DNA of 64,000 nt from Nannocystis exedens (GTDB taxonomy: Bacteria; Myxococcota_A; Polyangia; Nannocystales; Nannocystaceae), in assembly GCF_002343915.1 (NCBI RefSeq), contig NZ_NETK01000001.1:4722001-4786000 (forward strand), given 5' to 3'. This document shows, one piece after another, positions 6,643 to 14,784 of this stretch (position 1 is its first letter; each line of letters opens with the position of its first letter). Position numbers and translations under genes: made by a program. Below the pieces are notes generated by a model. That model worked only from the letters and a program-made list of their open reading frames with translations, did no database searches and was not told the origin of the DNA.

Positions 6643-8385
6643 GTGATGATCGACAGGCGACAGGCACGAGCATGGATGCTCGGTGGCACGCTGGTCCTGG
6701 GATGTAGCGGCGGAGGCGGCGGCAACGACGACGACTCCGCGACCGCGGCGTTGACCGAGGGTCCCGGCACTGCCACCGATGCGACGACGACCACGCCGAC
6801 CACGAGCGACGGCACCGGCGTCGACCCGACCGAGGGCGAGCCCGCCGACTGCGAGGGCCCGCTCGATCCCGGCCCCGCGCCGCTGCGGCGGCTCACCCAC
6901 ACCCAGTACAACAACACCGTCCGCGACCTCTTCCCCGGCGTGACGCTGCCGCTGCAGACGATCGCCGTCGACCCGAAGGTCAACGGCTTCGAGAACAACG
7001 CCGACGTGCAGACCCCCTCGGCCCTGCTCATCGAGCAGTACCAGCGCGCCGCCCTGGCCGTCACCGAGGCCGCCTGGGCCACGCCCGAGGCGTTCCTGCC
7101 GTGCGCGGCCGACGGCGGCGGCGAGCCGCAGCAGTGCGGTCACACCTTCATCCTCGACTTCGGCGCGCGCGCGTTCCGGCGGCCGCTGACCGCCGACGAG
7201 GAGGCGGCGTTCCTCGGCTTCTTCGACCAGCAGCTGGCCGAGACCAACTTCTCGGTCGCCTTGCAGCTCACGACCCAGGCGCTGCTGCAGTCGCCGGCGT
7301 TCCTCTACTTCCTCGAGTTCGGCGGCGAGCCGGTCGAGGGCGGCGAGGCCGTCGCGCTGACCGGCCACGAGCTGGCCACGCGGCTCAGCTACTTCTTGTG
7401 GGACAGCATGCCCGACGCCCAGCTGTTCGCGGCGGCCGCCGCCGGCGACCTCGACACCGTCGAGGGCCTCGCCGCCGAGGCGATGCGCATGCTCGACGAC
7501 AGCAAGGCCCGCGGCGCGCTCGTCAACTTCCACCGCCAGTGGTTCGACTTCGACGGCGTCGAGCTCATCAACCCCGACCCCGCGACCTACCCGAACTACA
7601 GCCCCGACCTGCGCGCCGCCATGCGCGCCGAGCTCGACCGCTTCGTCGAGTCGACCCTGTTCGAAGGGCCAGGTACCTTCGCCTCGCTGCTGACCAGCAC
7701 CGAGACCGACGTCGACGCCACCCTCGCCGCCCTGTACGGCGTCGAGGCCCCGCCGCCCGGCGAGTGGGCGCCCGCCCTCCTCGACCCCGCGCAGCGCAGC
7801 GGGATCCTCACGCGCGCCGGCTTCCTCGCCCGCACCGCCCACGCCGTCCACCCCTCGCCCGTCAAGCGCGGCGTGTTCGTGCTCGCGCGGCTGCTCTGCG
7901 TCCCGCCCGCGCCGCCGCCCGCCAACGTCAACACCAACCCGCCCGACGAGGGCGAGCCCGGCCAGCCCAAGACCAACCGCGAGCGCTACGCCAAGCACAC
8001 CGCGCAGGCCGACTGCGCCTCGTGCCACACCACGATCGACGGCGTCGGCTTCGGCTTCGAGCACTACGACGCGCTCGGCCGCTGGCGCGACCTCGACAAC
8101 GGCGAGCCGGTCGACGCCAGCGGCGAGCTGATCGGCACCGACGTCGACGGCGCCTTCGACGGGGCGATCGAGCTGTCGCAGAAGCTCGCGACCAGCACGC
8201 AGGCCCACAACTGCGTGGTCTCGCAGGTGTACCGCTACGCCCTCGGTCGCGGCACCACCGCGGCCGACCTGTGCAGCCTCGGCGACCTGCGGGCCCAGTT
8301 CGCCGCGTCGAGCGGAGATGTCCGCGCGCTCCTCCTCGCCGTCGTCACCAGCGACGCCTTCCGCACCCGAAAGGAGGCCCCATGA
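6643..8385 (+). CDS. DUF1592 (DUF1587/1592/1588/1585) lipoprotein with c-type haem motif
   Basis: 580 residues. A signal peptide with lipobox (LVLGC) and an acidic/Thr-rich linker precede the multi-domain arrangement common in planctomycetes and myxobacteria. DUF1587 starts near residue 80 (RRLTHTQYNNTVRDLF). DUF1592 begins near 168 (FRRPLTADEEAAFLGFF) and includes LSYFLWDSMPDAQLF near 247. DUF1588 starts near 384 (GILTRAGFLARTAHAVHPSP) and contains the CASCH c-type haem motif near 456. DUF1585 lies near 525 (VSQVYRYALGRG). The stop overlaps the start of the downstream DUF1552 gene as ATGA, so the two are translationally coupled. These pairs are thought to be exported partners, and the biochemical role is unknown. 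Confidence 0.92.
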   Translation: MMIDRRQARAWMLGGTLVLGCSGGGGGNDDDSATAALTEGPGTATDATTTTPTTSDGTGVDPTEGEPADCEGPLDPGPAPLRRLTHTQYNNTVRDLFPGVTLPLQTIAVDPKVNGFENNADVQTPSALLIEQYQRAALAVTEAAWATPEAFLPCAADGGGEPQQCGHTFILDFGARAFRRPLTADEEAAFLGFFDQQLAETNFSVALQLTTQALLQSPAFLYFLEFGGEPVEGGEAVALTGHELATRLSYFLWDSMPDAQLFAAAAAGDLDTVEGLAAEAMRMLDDSKARGALVNFHRQWFDFDGVELINPDPATYPNYSPDLRAAMRAELDRFVESTLFEGPGTFASLLTSTETDVDATLAALYGVEAPPPGEWAPALLDPAQRSGILTRAGFLARTAHAVHPSPVKRGVFVLARLLCVPPAPPPANVNTNPPDEGEPGQPKTNRERYAKHTAQADCASCHTTIDGVGFGFEHYDALGRWRDLDNGEPVDASGELIGTDVDGAFDGAIELSQKLATSTQAHNCVVSQVYRYALGRGTTAADLCSLGDLRAQFAASSGDVRALLLAVVTSDAFRTRKEAP

Positions 8386-9803
8386 CCGCATCGAACCTCC
8401 GCGCCCCGCGCCTGCGCCGGCGCAGCTTCCTCGGCGGCCTCGGCCTCGGCCTGGGCGCGCTCTGCCTGCCCTCGCTGATGCCGCGAGGCGCCCGCGCCGA
8501 GCCGCCGGGCCCGGTCAAGCGGCTGCTGATGCTGATGACGGAGCACGGCACCGTCTATCAGAACTGGCGCATGCGCCCGGGCAACCTGCCCGAAGATACA
8601 GATTGGGAGGCGCCGCTCGGGGCCCTCGCCGAGGCCGAATTCAGCGAGATCTTGCGGCCGCTCCACGGCTTCCGCGACCGCCTGCTGGTGCTCGACGGCG
8701 TCGGCATGGCGACCGGGCACATGACGGGGATCAACGAGCACGAGGAGGGCCACGCCACCTGCCTCACCGGCACGCTGGCGCAGCCGGTCGACGGCGGCGT
8801 GGCGCTCGCGGGCGGGCCCTCGATCGACCAGATCGTCGCCGGCGTGGTCGCCGAGCCGGGCCAGATCGCCTCGCTGCAGGTCTCGCACGGCAGCTGGGCC
8901 TACAGCTTCGACGCCGGCGGCAAGGCGCTGCCGTGGATCGAAGACCCCTGGCAGCTCTACAGCAAGCTGTTCCCGAACGGCCCGGTCGACCCCAACGAGC
9001 CGCCCGACGACCTCAAGACGATCCGCAACCGCCAGAGCAGCGTCGTCTCGCTGGTGCGCGAGCAGTACCACGCGCTCGCGCCGAAGATGTCGGGCGAGGA
9101 CAAGCTCAAGGTCGAGCAGCACCGCGACCTGCTGCACTCGCTCGGCCAGCAGCTCGAGAACCTCGCCAACATCGTCTGCGAGGCCCCCGCCGAGCCCGAC
9201 GGCGGCCCGCCGTGGGAGGACCCGCAGTTCTACTTCCACCGCGCCCAGGTGTTCACGACCCTGACCACGCTGGCGCTGTCGTGCGACATGACCCGCGTCG
9301 CCGTGCTCGCCTTCAGCGGCCTGCGCAACGAGCACGTCAGCGCCCCGCCCGGCGACCTCCACAACGACTACGCGCACCAGGCCTCGTCCGACCCGACGGC
9401 GATGCAGGTGATGACGAACTACCACAAGATCCACGCCGAAGATTTTAAGAATATTCTGGCGGCGCTGGACGCCGTGCCGGGCGACAACGGCACGCTGCTC
9501 GACGACACGCTGGTGGTGTGGGGCAACGAGCTGTGCACCGGCGAGCACAGCATGAACCAGTGGCCGATCGTCATGGCCGGCGCCACCCATCACTTCAAGA
9601 CCGGGCGCTACGTCCGCTGGGCCCAGAAGAACATTATCAAGGGGACGTGGGGCGACGAGCCGCAGGGTCCCCCGCACAACCGCCTGCTGGTGTCGATCGC
9701 CAGGGCCATGGGCGCCGACATCGACCAGGTCGGCGAGGCCAGCGTGACGCTCAAGGGCGACACGCAATTGCCCTGCACCGGCGAGCTCGACCGCCTGACC
9801 TGA
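8382..9803 (+). CDS. DUF1552 protein with Tat signal
   Basis: 473 residues. The N-terminus (RLRRRSFLGGLGLGLGALC) is a twin-arginine signal with a hydrophobic core ending near ALA-type processing (GARAEPP). The rest matches DUF1552: PVKRLLMLMTEHGTVYQNWR, LDGVGMATGHMTGINEHEEG, VAVLAFSGLRNEHVS, and a C-terminal WGNELCTGEHSMNQWPIVM. The family is related to DUF1501/sulfatase-like alkaline phosphatase folds. It almost always sits next to a DUF1592 gene, as here with a four-base overlap. Tat export implies folding, possibly with a cofactor, before translocation. Function is not established. Confidence 0.92.
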   Translation: MTASNLRAPRLRRRSFLGGLGLGLGALCLPSLMPRGARAEPPGPVKRLLMLMTEHGTVYQNWRMRPGNLPEDTDWEAPLGALAEAEFSEILRPLHGFRDRLLVLDGVGMATGHMTGINEHEEGHATCLTGTLAQPVDGGVALAGGPSIDQIVAGVVAEPGQIASLQVSHGSWAYSFDAGGKALPWIEDPWQLYSKLFPNGPVDPNEPPDDLKTIRNRQSSVVSLVREQYHALAPKMSGEDKLKVEQHRDLLHSLGQQLENLANIVCEAPAEPDGGPPWEDPQFYFHRAQVFTTLTTLALSCDMTRVAVLAFSGLRNEHVSAPPGDLHNDYAHQASSDPTAMQVMTNYHKIHAEDFKNILAALDAVPGDNGTLLDDTLVVWGNELCTGEHSMNQWPIVMAGATHHFKTGRYVRWAQKNIIKGTWGDEPQGPPHNRLLVSIARAMGADIDQVGEASVTLKGDTQLPCTGELDRLT

Positions 9804-10090
9804 ATCGACAGCAGCGGCGACGAATCAGCGCTCGTGGACGGATCGCACGTCCACGGGCGCTTCGCTATTGAACCCCGGTACGGCGGAGCGTGGCCGGTGA
9901 CCTGCACGAATCGGCATACCCGGTCGGGGTGGACGATTCGCATCACCGCCCCCGCGAGCGGCGCGGACCTTGGCACGGTCGATGCGTCCGCCGCCGAACA
10001 TGCGTGAGTCAACGCAACAGTCGCACCGGGCCCGGCCGTGCGACAGCCGCCGAGGCCCGGCATCCAGGGGATGCACATCCCGGAGTCTGC
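9804..10090. other. Intergenic region
   Basis: Just under 300 bases between the DUF1552 and Sel1 lipoprotein genes. No gene, no strong hairpin and no clear promoter were seen, though the Sel1 gene presumably has its own start signal here. Confidence 0.4.
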
Positions 10091-12079
10091 ATGTCTGCCT
10101 TCTCGAAGCCTCTGCCCATGTTCGTCCTCTCCTGCGCGACCTTGCTGCTCGCGTCCGGCTGCGGCGCCGGTACCCTCGGCAAGGCCGTGCGACCGACCTC
10201 ACCGACCGCGGGCGAGGCGTTGCAGGCGGCCGAGTTGACCTGTCGGGAAGGGGCGACCGACGCCCAGCCGCTCATCGTCGACATGTCGTCCTCCGAGCGC
10301 GTCGACCTCGAGGTGGCGATGAAGGAGGGCCTCGCGGTGGTCGCCTACGACTGCAAGAGCATGCGGCTCTTGCCTGCGTGCCGGCTCCCCGGGGCGTACA
10401 AGTTCGCCGGCGTCAGCCGCAAGGAAGAGGTGATCAAGCTCGTCGACAAGGGCGAGGTCGCGGCCAACCTGCCGCTCAACGGCGTCAAGCTGGCGGGAGG
10501 CCTCGACCGCGACGCCGCGCTCGACCTCGCGCTCGTGCTCGTCGGCAAGCAGAGCACGACCCTCGACGCCGCCGGCCAGCCCGAGCTCAGCGGTCGCTGC
10601 GAGGGCGCGACCCACTTCGTGCGCTCGGCCAGCGTCGGCGCGTTCGCGGTCGGCGTCGGCACCCGCGGCGAGGCGCGGCTCGTGGCCGACGTGTTCGGGT
10701 ACGGCGCCAACGCCCGCAGCGCGAGCGAACGCCAGAGCCTGAACAAGGACGGCGACCTCGGCGAATGCCGCGGCGCCTCGCCCGACGACGTCAAACCACC
10801 GGCGCAGTGCCGCTCGGCGGTCCGCCTCGAACTGGTGCCGCTCACCGCCGCCGCCTCGCCTCCCGCCGACGACACCAGGCCGCCGGCCGAGCCTCCGCCG
10901 GTACCGCTGGCCGTCGCCTGCCCGGTCGGCATGGCCATGGCCGCCGGCAAATGCACCGCCGACGCTGCCGCGCCGCACCTGTGCGCCGCCGACGACGAGC
11001 GCGCGTGCGAGACCCAGTGCCAGAAGGGCAGCGCCGGAAGCTGCCACAACCTCGCGGTCCTCCTGCAGAACCGGAGACTCGAGGTCGCGGGTGACGCTTC
11101 GCTGGTGCAGCTCGCCCGGCAGCGCGACGAGGAGCTGCACCAGCTGTTCACCCGCGCGTGCGACGGCGGCGTCGCCGAGAGCTGCGATCGCCTCGGCTAC
11201 GTCGCCATGGCGCTCAAGGCCCCGCGCGCCGAGGTGCAGAAGGTTTGGCAACGCGGCTGCGACCTCGGCCACGGGCCCGCGTGCCGCGTCCTCGCCGGCG
11301 ACTTCCTCGCCGGCGCCGCGCCGGATCTCGCACGCGGTCGCGGCTTGCTCGATCGCGCGTGCAAGCTCGGCGACGCGTTCGGCTGCGGCTCGCTCGCCGA
11401 CTCCTATCTGAAGCCCCGCGGGGGCGCCGCGCCCGCACCAGACGAGATCGCCCGGGGCGTCGCCGTACTCAAGGAAGCCTGTGCGTCGCGCCGCCGTTAC
11501 GCCTGCCGCGAGGTGGCCAATCTCCACATCGACGGCAAGCTCGTGCCGAAGGACGAGGCCGTCGGCCTCGAGTACCACGAGAAGAGCTGCGCCACCGGCA
11601 ACACCCTGTCGTGCCTCGACGCCGGCCTGATGGTGTTCGCCGGCCGCGGCACCGCCAAGGACGCCGCGCGGGCCGAGGCGCTGTTCGAGCGCACGTGCCC
11701 GACCACGGGCGCCGGCTCGACCTGCGGCACGCTCGCCAGGATGTTCCGCGAGGGGGCGCAGGTCCCGAAAGACGGCGCGCGCGCGGCGACCTACATGGAG
11801 CGCATGTGCAACGCCAGCGGCAATGGTTGCCTCGAGGTGGCCGACATGTACCTCACAGGCAAGGACGTGGCAAAGGACCGCGACCGCGCGCTCAAGCTCT
11901 ACGAGGACCTCTGCCAGAAGGGCAACAACACCGCCTGCCTGAGGCTCGCCGACGAGCTCCGGAGCAGCGACAAGGCCCGCGCCAGGGACCTCTACGGCGC
12001 GCAGTGCAAGGGCGGGCTCGTCGAGGGCTGCGAGAAGTTCAAGAAGCTGGGCGGCGACCCGGCCGCGGTCAAGCGATGA
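10091..12079 (+). CDS. Sel1-like repeat lipoprotein
   Basis: 662 residues. A signal peptide with lipobox (LLLASGC) is followed by an N-terminal region of about 320 residues without a known domain and a Pro-rich linker. From about residue 330 there are at least eight cysteine-paired Sel1-like repeats (for example ACDGGVAESCDRLGYVAM, CKLGDAFGCGSLADSYL, CQKGNNTACLRLADEL). The Cys spacing resembles the disulfide-locked repeats of Helicobacter Hcp proteins, consistent with a location outside the cytoplasm. The ATG at 10091 places the lipoprotein signal first. The open frame continues upstream without a credible start. Probably a protein-protein interaction scaffold. Confidence 0.87.
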   Translation: MSAFSKPLPMFVLSCATLLLASGCGAGTLGKAVRPTSPTAGEALQAAELTCREGATDAQPLIVDMSSSERVDLEVAMKEGLAVVAYDCKSMRLLPACRLPGAYKFAGVSRKEEVIKLVDKGEVAANLPLNGVKLAGGLDRDAALDLALVLVGKQSTTLDAAGQPELSGRCEGATHFVRSASVGAFAVGVGTRGEARLVADVFGYGANARSASERQSLNKDGDLGECRGASPDDVKPPAQCRSAVRLELVPLTAAASPPADDTRPPAEPPPVPLAVACPVGMAMAAGKCTADAAAPHLCAADDERACETQCQKGSAGSCHNLAVLLQNRRLEVAGDASLVQLARQRDEELHQLFTRACDGGVAESCDRLGYVAMALKAPRAEVQKVWQRGCDLGHGPACRVLAGDFLAGAAPDLARGRGLLDRACKLGDAFGCGSLADSYLKPRGGAAPAPDEIARGVAVLKEACASRRRYACREVANLHIDGKLVPKDEAVGLEYHEKSCATGNTLSCLDAGLMVFAGRGTAKDAARAEALFERTCPTTGAGSTCGTLARMFREGAQVPKDGARAATYMERMCNASGNGCLEVADMYLTGKDVAKDRDRALKLYEDLCQKGNNTACLRLADELRSSDKARARDLYGAQCKGGLVEGCEKFKKLGGDPAAVKR

Positions 12080-12172
12080 CGCCGCGGCCCGGGATGCGTC
12101 ACGGCGGCGTGAGCCGCACCGTGCATTCGCGTCGCTCGCGTCGACGGCCGGGTCGTCTTCGATCACCGCGGG

Positions 12173-13993
12173 TCAGCGCGGCGAGGACAGCTGGAAGCGG
12201 TACTCGTCGGCTGCCTCGTCGATCGCCCGCAGGTAGTTCTCGGGGTCGAGCTCGGCCTTGAGCTCGTCGGAGATCGGGAAGATCATCGGCGAAGGTTCAT
12301 ACGAACATGTCCTTCCGGACTGGTCGACGACGCGGCCCTCCTGCAGCGCGCGGGCGGCCTCGGTCAGGCTGGCGCCGGGCAGGGCCTCGCGGATCGCCCG
12401 CATGCGCGCGCCGGCGCGCGGGTCGACGAAGCGCAGCCGCTTCTGCCACTGGACCGCCAGGTGGTACTGCGACGGCGTGACCACCAGGCCGGCCAGGCCG
12501 ACCCGCTCGCAGGCGATGATCAGCAGGGCGACGGTCTCTTCGAACAGCCCGAGGCCCGGGTGGCGCTGGCCGGGCAGCGCCGGCTTGTCCTCGGAAAAAT
12601 GCTCGCGCGGGTTCTGCAGCAGGAGCCAGTCGATCGCCAGCAGCTCGAAGCCGGGGATCGTCCGCCGGTCGCGGCGCACGACCAGCTCGAACAGCAGCTC
12701 CTTGTGCTCCGGGTCGCCGAAGATCTTGAGGATGTGCCGCTGCGGGTCGACCAGGTTGAACTCGAGCGAGGGCTGGAAGCCCTTGCCGCGCAGGCGGCCG
12801 AGGAAGCCGTGCCGCTCGAGCGCCAATTCGAGGCCTTGGCGCGAGTAGTAGCCGAGAAACCGCGGCTCGCGGGCGGTCGCCGCCAGGCTCGGCACCAGGT
12901 CCTCGAGCGTGAGCCCGAGGTCGTCGTCCTCGCCGGTCAGCTCGGCCGGCTTGAGCAGCGCCGCGTAGTGACGCGCGCGCATCAGCGTCAGCTCGTCGTT
13001 GTCGGGCGGCTCGAACCCGCGGTGGCCGCTCTGCAGCCAGGCGAAGCTGCGCGCGCTGTGCTGCCAGGTGGTGGGCCCGTAGCCCCCGGCGAGGCAGACC
13101 ACCACCGCGGCGTCCGGCGCGAACTCGCGGATCGCCTCGAACACGGCGATGTCGCGCTCGAGCATGCCCTCGGCGCTGATCTGCCACACCCCGATCCGGT
13201 CGCCGACGGCCGGGTCGGTGCCGGCCAGGAAGTAGATCAATCGCGGCCGGTGCTGGCGCAGCGCCTCGGTGAGGTGCAGCTGCACCGTCTCGAGGTAGAG
13301 CGTGTCGCCGACGACGTCGCCGAGCGCGACGCTGGTCGAGGCGATCGCCTCGGTGCCGCCCCAGTGATGATTGTGGATCGACAGCGTGAACACGCTGGGG
13401 TCGTCGGCGAACAGGGCCCGGGTGCCGTCGCCGTCGTGCTGGTCGAGGTCGACGACGAGGATCCGCTCGTGGAAGCCGAGCGCGCGCTGCTCGGCGATCG
13501 CCACCGCGACGTCGTGGAACACGCAGAAGCCGCGGCCGATCTGGCGGTGCGCGTGGTGGAACCCGCCGCCGAGGTTGATGGCGATCTTGCCGGTGCCGAG
13601 GGCGATGTCGGTGGCGAGCATGGTGCCGCCGGTCATGGCCCGCTGGAGGTCGAGGATCCGCGCCGTGTCGACCTCGCTGACCGCGAGCCCGCCGAGGATG
13701 TCGCTCATGACCTCGGGGCGCTGACAGGCGTCGAGGTAGGCGTCGTCGTGGACCCGCCGGATCGCGTGGTACGTCGCCAGCGGCGGGCGTCTCACCTGCT
13801 CGAAGGTGACGAGGCCCTCGGCCGCCAGGGCGGTGAGGATCCGTTCGCCGCGCACCTCGTCGACCGCGGAGCCCGGCCACGAGCACTCGTAGTGCGGGCC
13901 GTAGACGAAGGCGGCCGGCGGCGGCCGCAGGCGCGCGAACATCTGATTGGCGCGGCGCCGCAATTGACGAAAGATCTTCTCGCCGGTCGTCAT
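12173..13993 (-). CDS. Histone deacetylase-like protein with C-terminal extension
   Basis: 606 residues. The N-terminal 370 or so have the arginase/deacetylase fold motifs: LGGGFHHAHR (about residue 140), the zinc/charge-relay motif VVDLDQHDGDGT (about 178), FTLSIHNHHWGG, YFLAGTDPAVGDRIGVW and CLAGGYGPTTWQ. The C-terminal 220 residues form a separate region (LEFNLVDPQRHILKIFGD, then GLGLFEETVALLIIACERVG and SQYHLAVQWQKRLRFVDP) that I do not recognise as a named domain. Class II-like bacterial HDACs act on acetylated amines or polyamines. The start at 13991-13993 fits the conserved N-terminus. A palindrome of the dispersed family (12307-12320) lies in the last 60 codons, encoding QSGRTCS. Confidence 0.85.
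   Translation of the reverse strand: MTTGEKIFRQLRRRANQMFARLRPPPAAFVYGPHYECSWPGSAVDEVRGERILTALAAEGLVTFEQVRRPPLATYHAIRRVHDDAYLDACQRPEVMSDILGGLAVSEVDTARILDLQRAMTGGTMLATDIALGTGKIAINLGGGFHHAHRQIGRGFCVFHDVAVAIAEQRALGFHERILVVDLDQHDGDGTRALFADDPSVFTLSIHNHHWGGTEAIASTSVALGDVVGDTLYLETVQLHLTEALRQHRPRLIYFLAGTDPAVGDRIGVWQISAEGMLERDIAVFEAIREFAPDAAVVVCLAGGYGPTTWQHSARSFAWLQSGHRGFEPPDNDELTLMRARHYAALLKPAELTGEDDDLGLTLEDLVPSLAATAREPRFLGYYSRQGLELALERHGFLGRLRGKGFQPSLEFNLVDPQRHILKIFGDPEHKELLFELVVRRDRRTIPGFELLAIDWLLLQNPREHFSEDKPALPGQRHPGLGLFEETVALLIIACERVGLAGLVVTPSQYHLAVQWQKRLRFVDPRAGARMRAIREALPGASLTEAARALQEGRVVDQSGRTCSYEPSPMIFPISDELKAELDPENYLRAIDEAADEYRFQLSSPR
12307..12320. repeat. TGTCC-N4-GGAC palindrome in the HDAC-like gene
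   Basis: ATGTCC-TTCC-GGAC at 12307-12320 is a near-perfect member of the dispersed family (the final A is replaced by T). It lies in frame near the 3' end of the HDAC-like gene. Confidence 0.55.
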
Positions 13994-14067
13994 CGCCCGA
14001 GCGGCATGGTTGGCACGTCCCCCGCGGTTTGGCAACGCTCGCCCGTCCCGCTACGCTCGCCGCTGCG

Positions 14068-14751
14068 ATGCATGTCTCGTCTCGTCGGCTCGCCGCCGTG
14101 GTCCTCGTCGGCCTCCACTCGACTTTTGGGACAGGTTGTGCTGCGCCACGCGACGCGACCGTCGTCCGCGAGCTGCCGGCCGTCGACTGGCTCGCCGCCC
14201 GCGTCGACGAGCTGGCCCGCGTCGACCTGCTGCGCGGGGCGCCGCCGCTGGCGCAGGCGCGGCTGGGGGCCCTCGACACCGAGCTGCGCGTGTGGATCCG
14301 GACCCCTGCGCGGCGCGCTCTGGTCGAGGTGCGCAGCGGCGCGGACGGCGTGACCGGCGAGATGTGGGTGTTCTGGTCGGCGCCCACGCAGGAGGAGGAC
14401 GACGGCATGTTCGCCGAGTACCGCGACTGGATCGACTGCGTCGACCGGCGCACCGGCCACGGCCTCGGGATGTGTCGGCCGCGGCCGCGGCAGCCGGTCG
14501 ACTGGGCGATGGTCGCGGCCAAGCTGCAACCGGCGTGGAAGCTGCCGGACCAGGCGAAATTCGCGCCTCCAGGCGAGATCGACGGCCAGCTCCTGATCAT
14601 CGAGCGGCGGGACGGCAGGCGCGGCGAGGTCGTCCACTGGGACATCGCCGCGCCGATCGCCACCGACCCCGGGCGCAAGGAGTCGGCGATGGCCGAGGAG
14701 GTCTGGGAGGCGCTGTGGGACACGCTCAGCCTGGCCGAGCCGCCCGAGTGA
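14068..14751 (+). CDS. Putative lipoprotein of unknown function
   Basis: 227 residues. The N-terminus (MHVSSRRLAAVVLVGLHSTF) ends in GTGC, an acceptable lipobox. The remainder is a mixed alpha/beta sequence with several Trp residues (VDWLAARVDEL, WVFWSAPTQEEDDG, WKLPDQAKFAP, VHWDIAAPI) and no recognised domain. The ATG at 14068 is preferred because it leads straight into the signal peptide. The gene is divergent from the HDAC-like gene and is followed 33 bases later by the hydantoinase-type gene on the same strand. Confidence 0.72.
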   Translation: MHVSSRRLAAVVLVGLHSTFGTGCAAPRDATVVRELPAVDWLAARVDELARVDLLRGAPPLAQARLGALDTELRVWIRTPARRALVEVRSGADGVTGEMWVFWSAPTQEEDDGMFAEYRDWIDCVDRRTGHGLGMCRPRPRQPVDWAMVAAKLQPAWKLPDQAKFAPPGEIDGQLLIIERRDGRRGEVVHWDIAAPIATDPGRKESAMAEEVWEALWDTLSLAEPPE

Positions 14752-14784
14752 GCGCCGGCGCGGCGACGTGGTAAGGAGACCGCG

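Noticed and set aside
6487..8391. Long minus-strand open frame continuing upstream of the BNR-like lipoprotein
   Set aside because: It lies antisense to the DUF1592 gene and reads as Gly/Val/Arg-rich low-complexity sequence. The real start is at the lipoprotein signal peptide.
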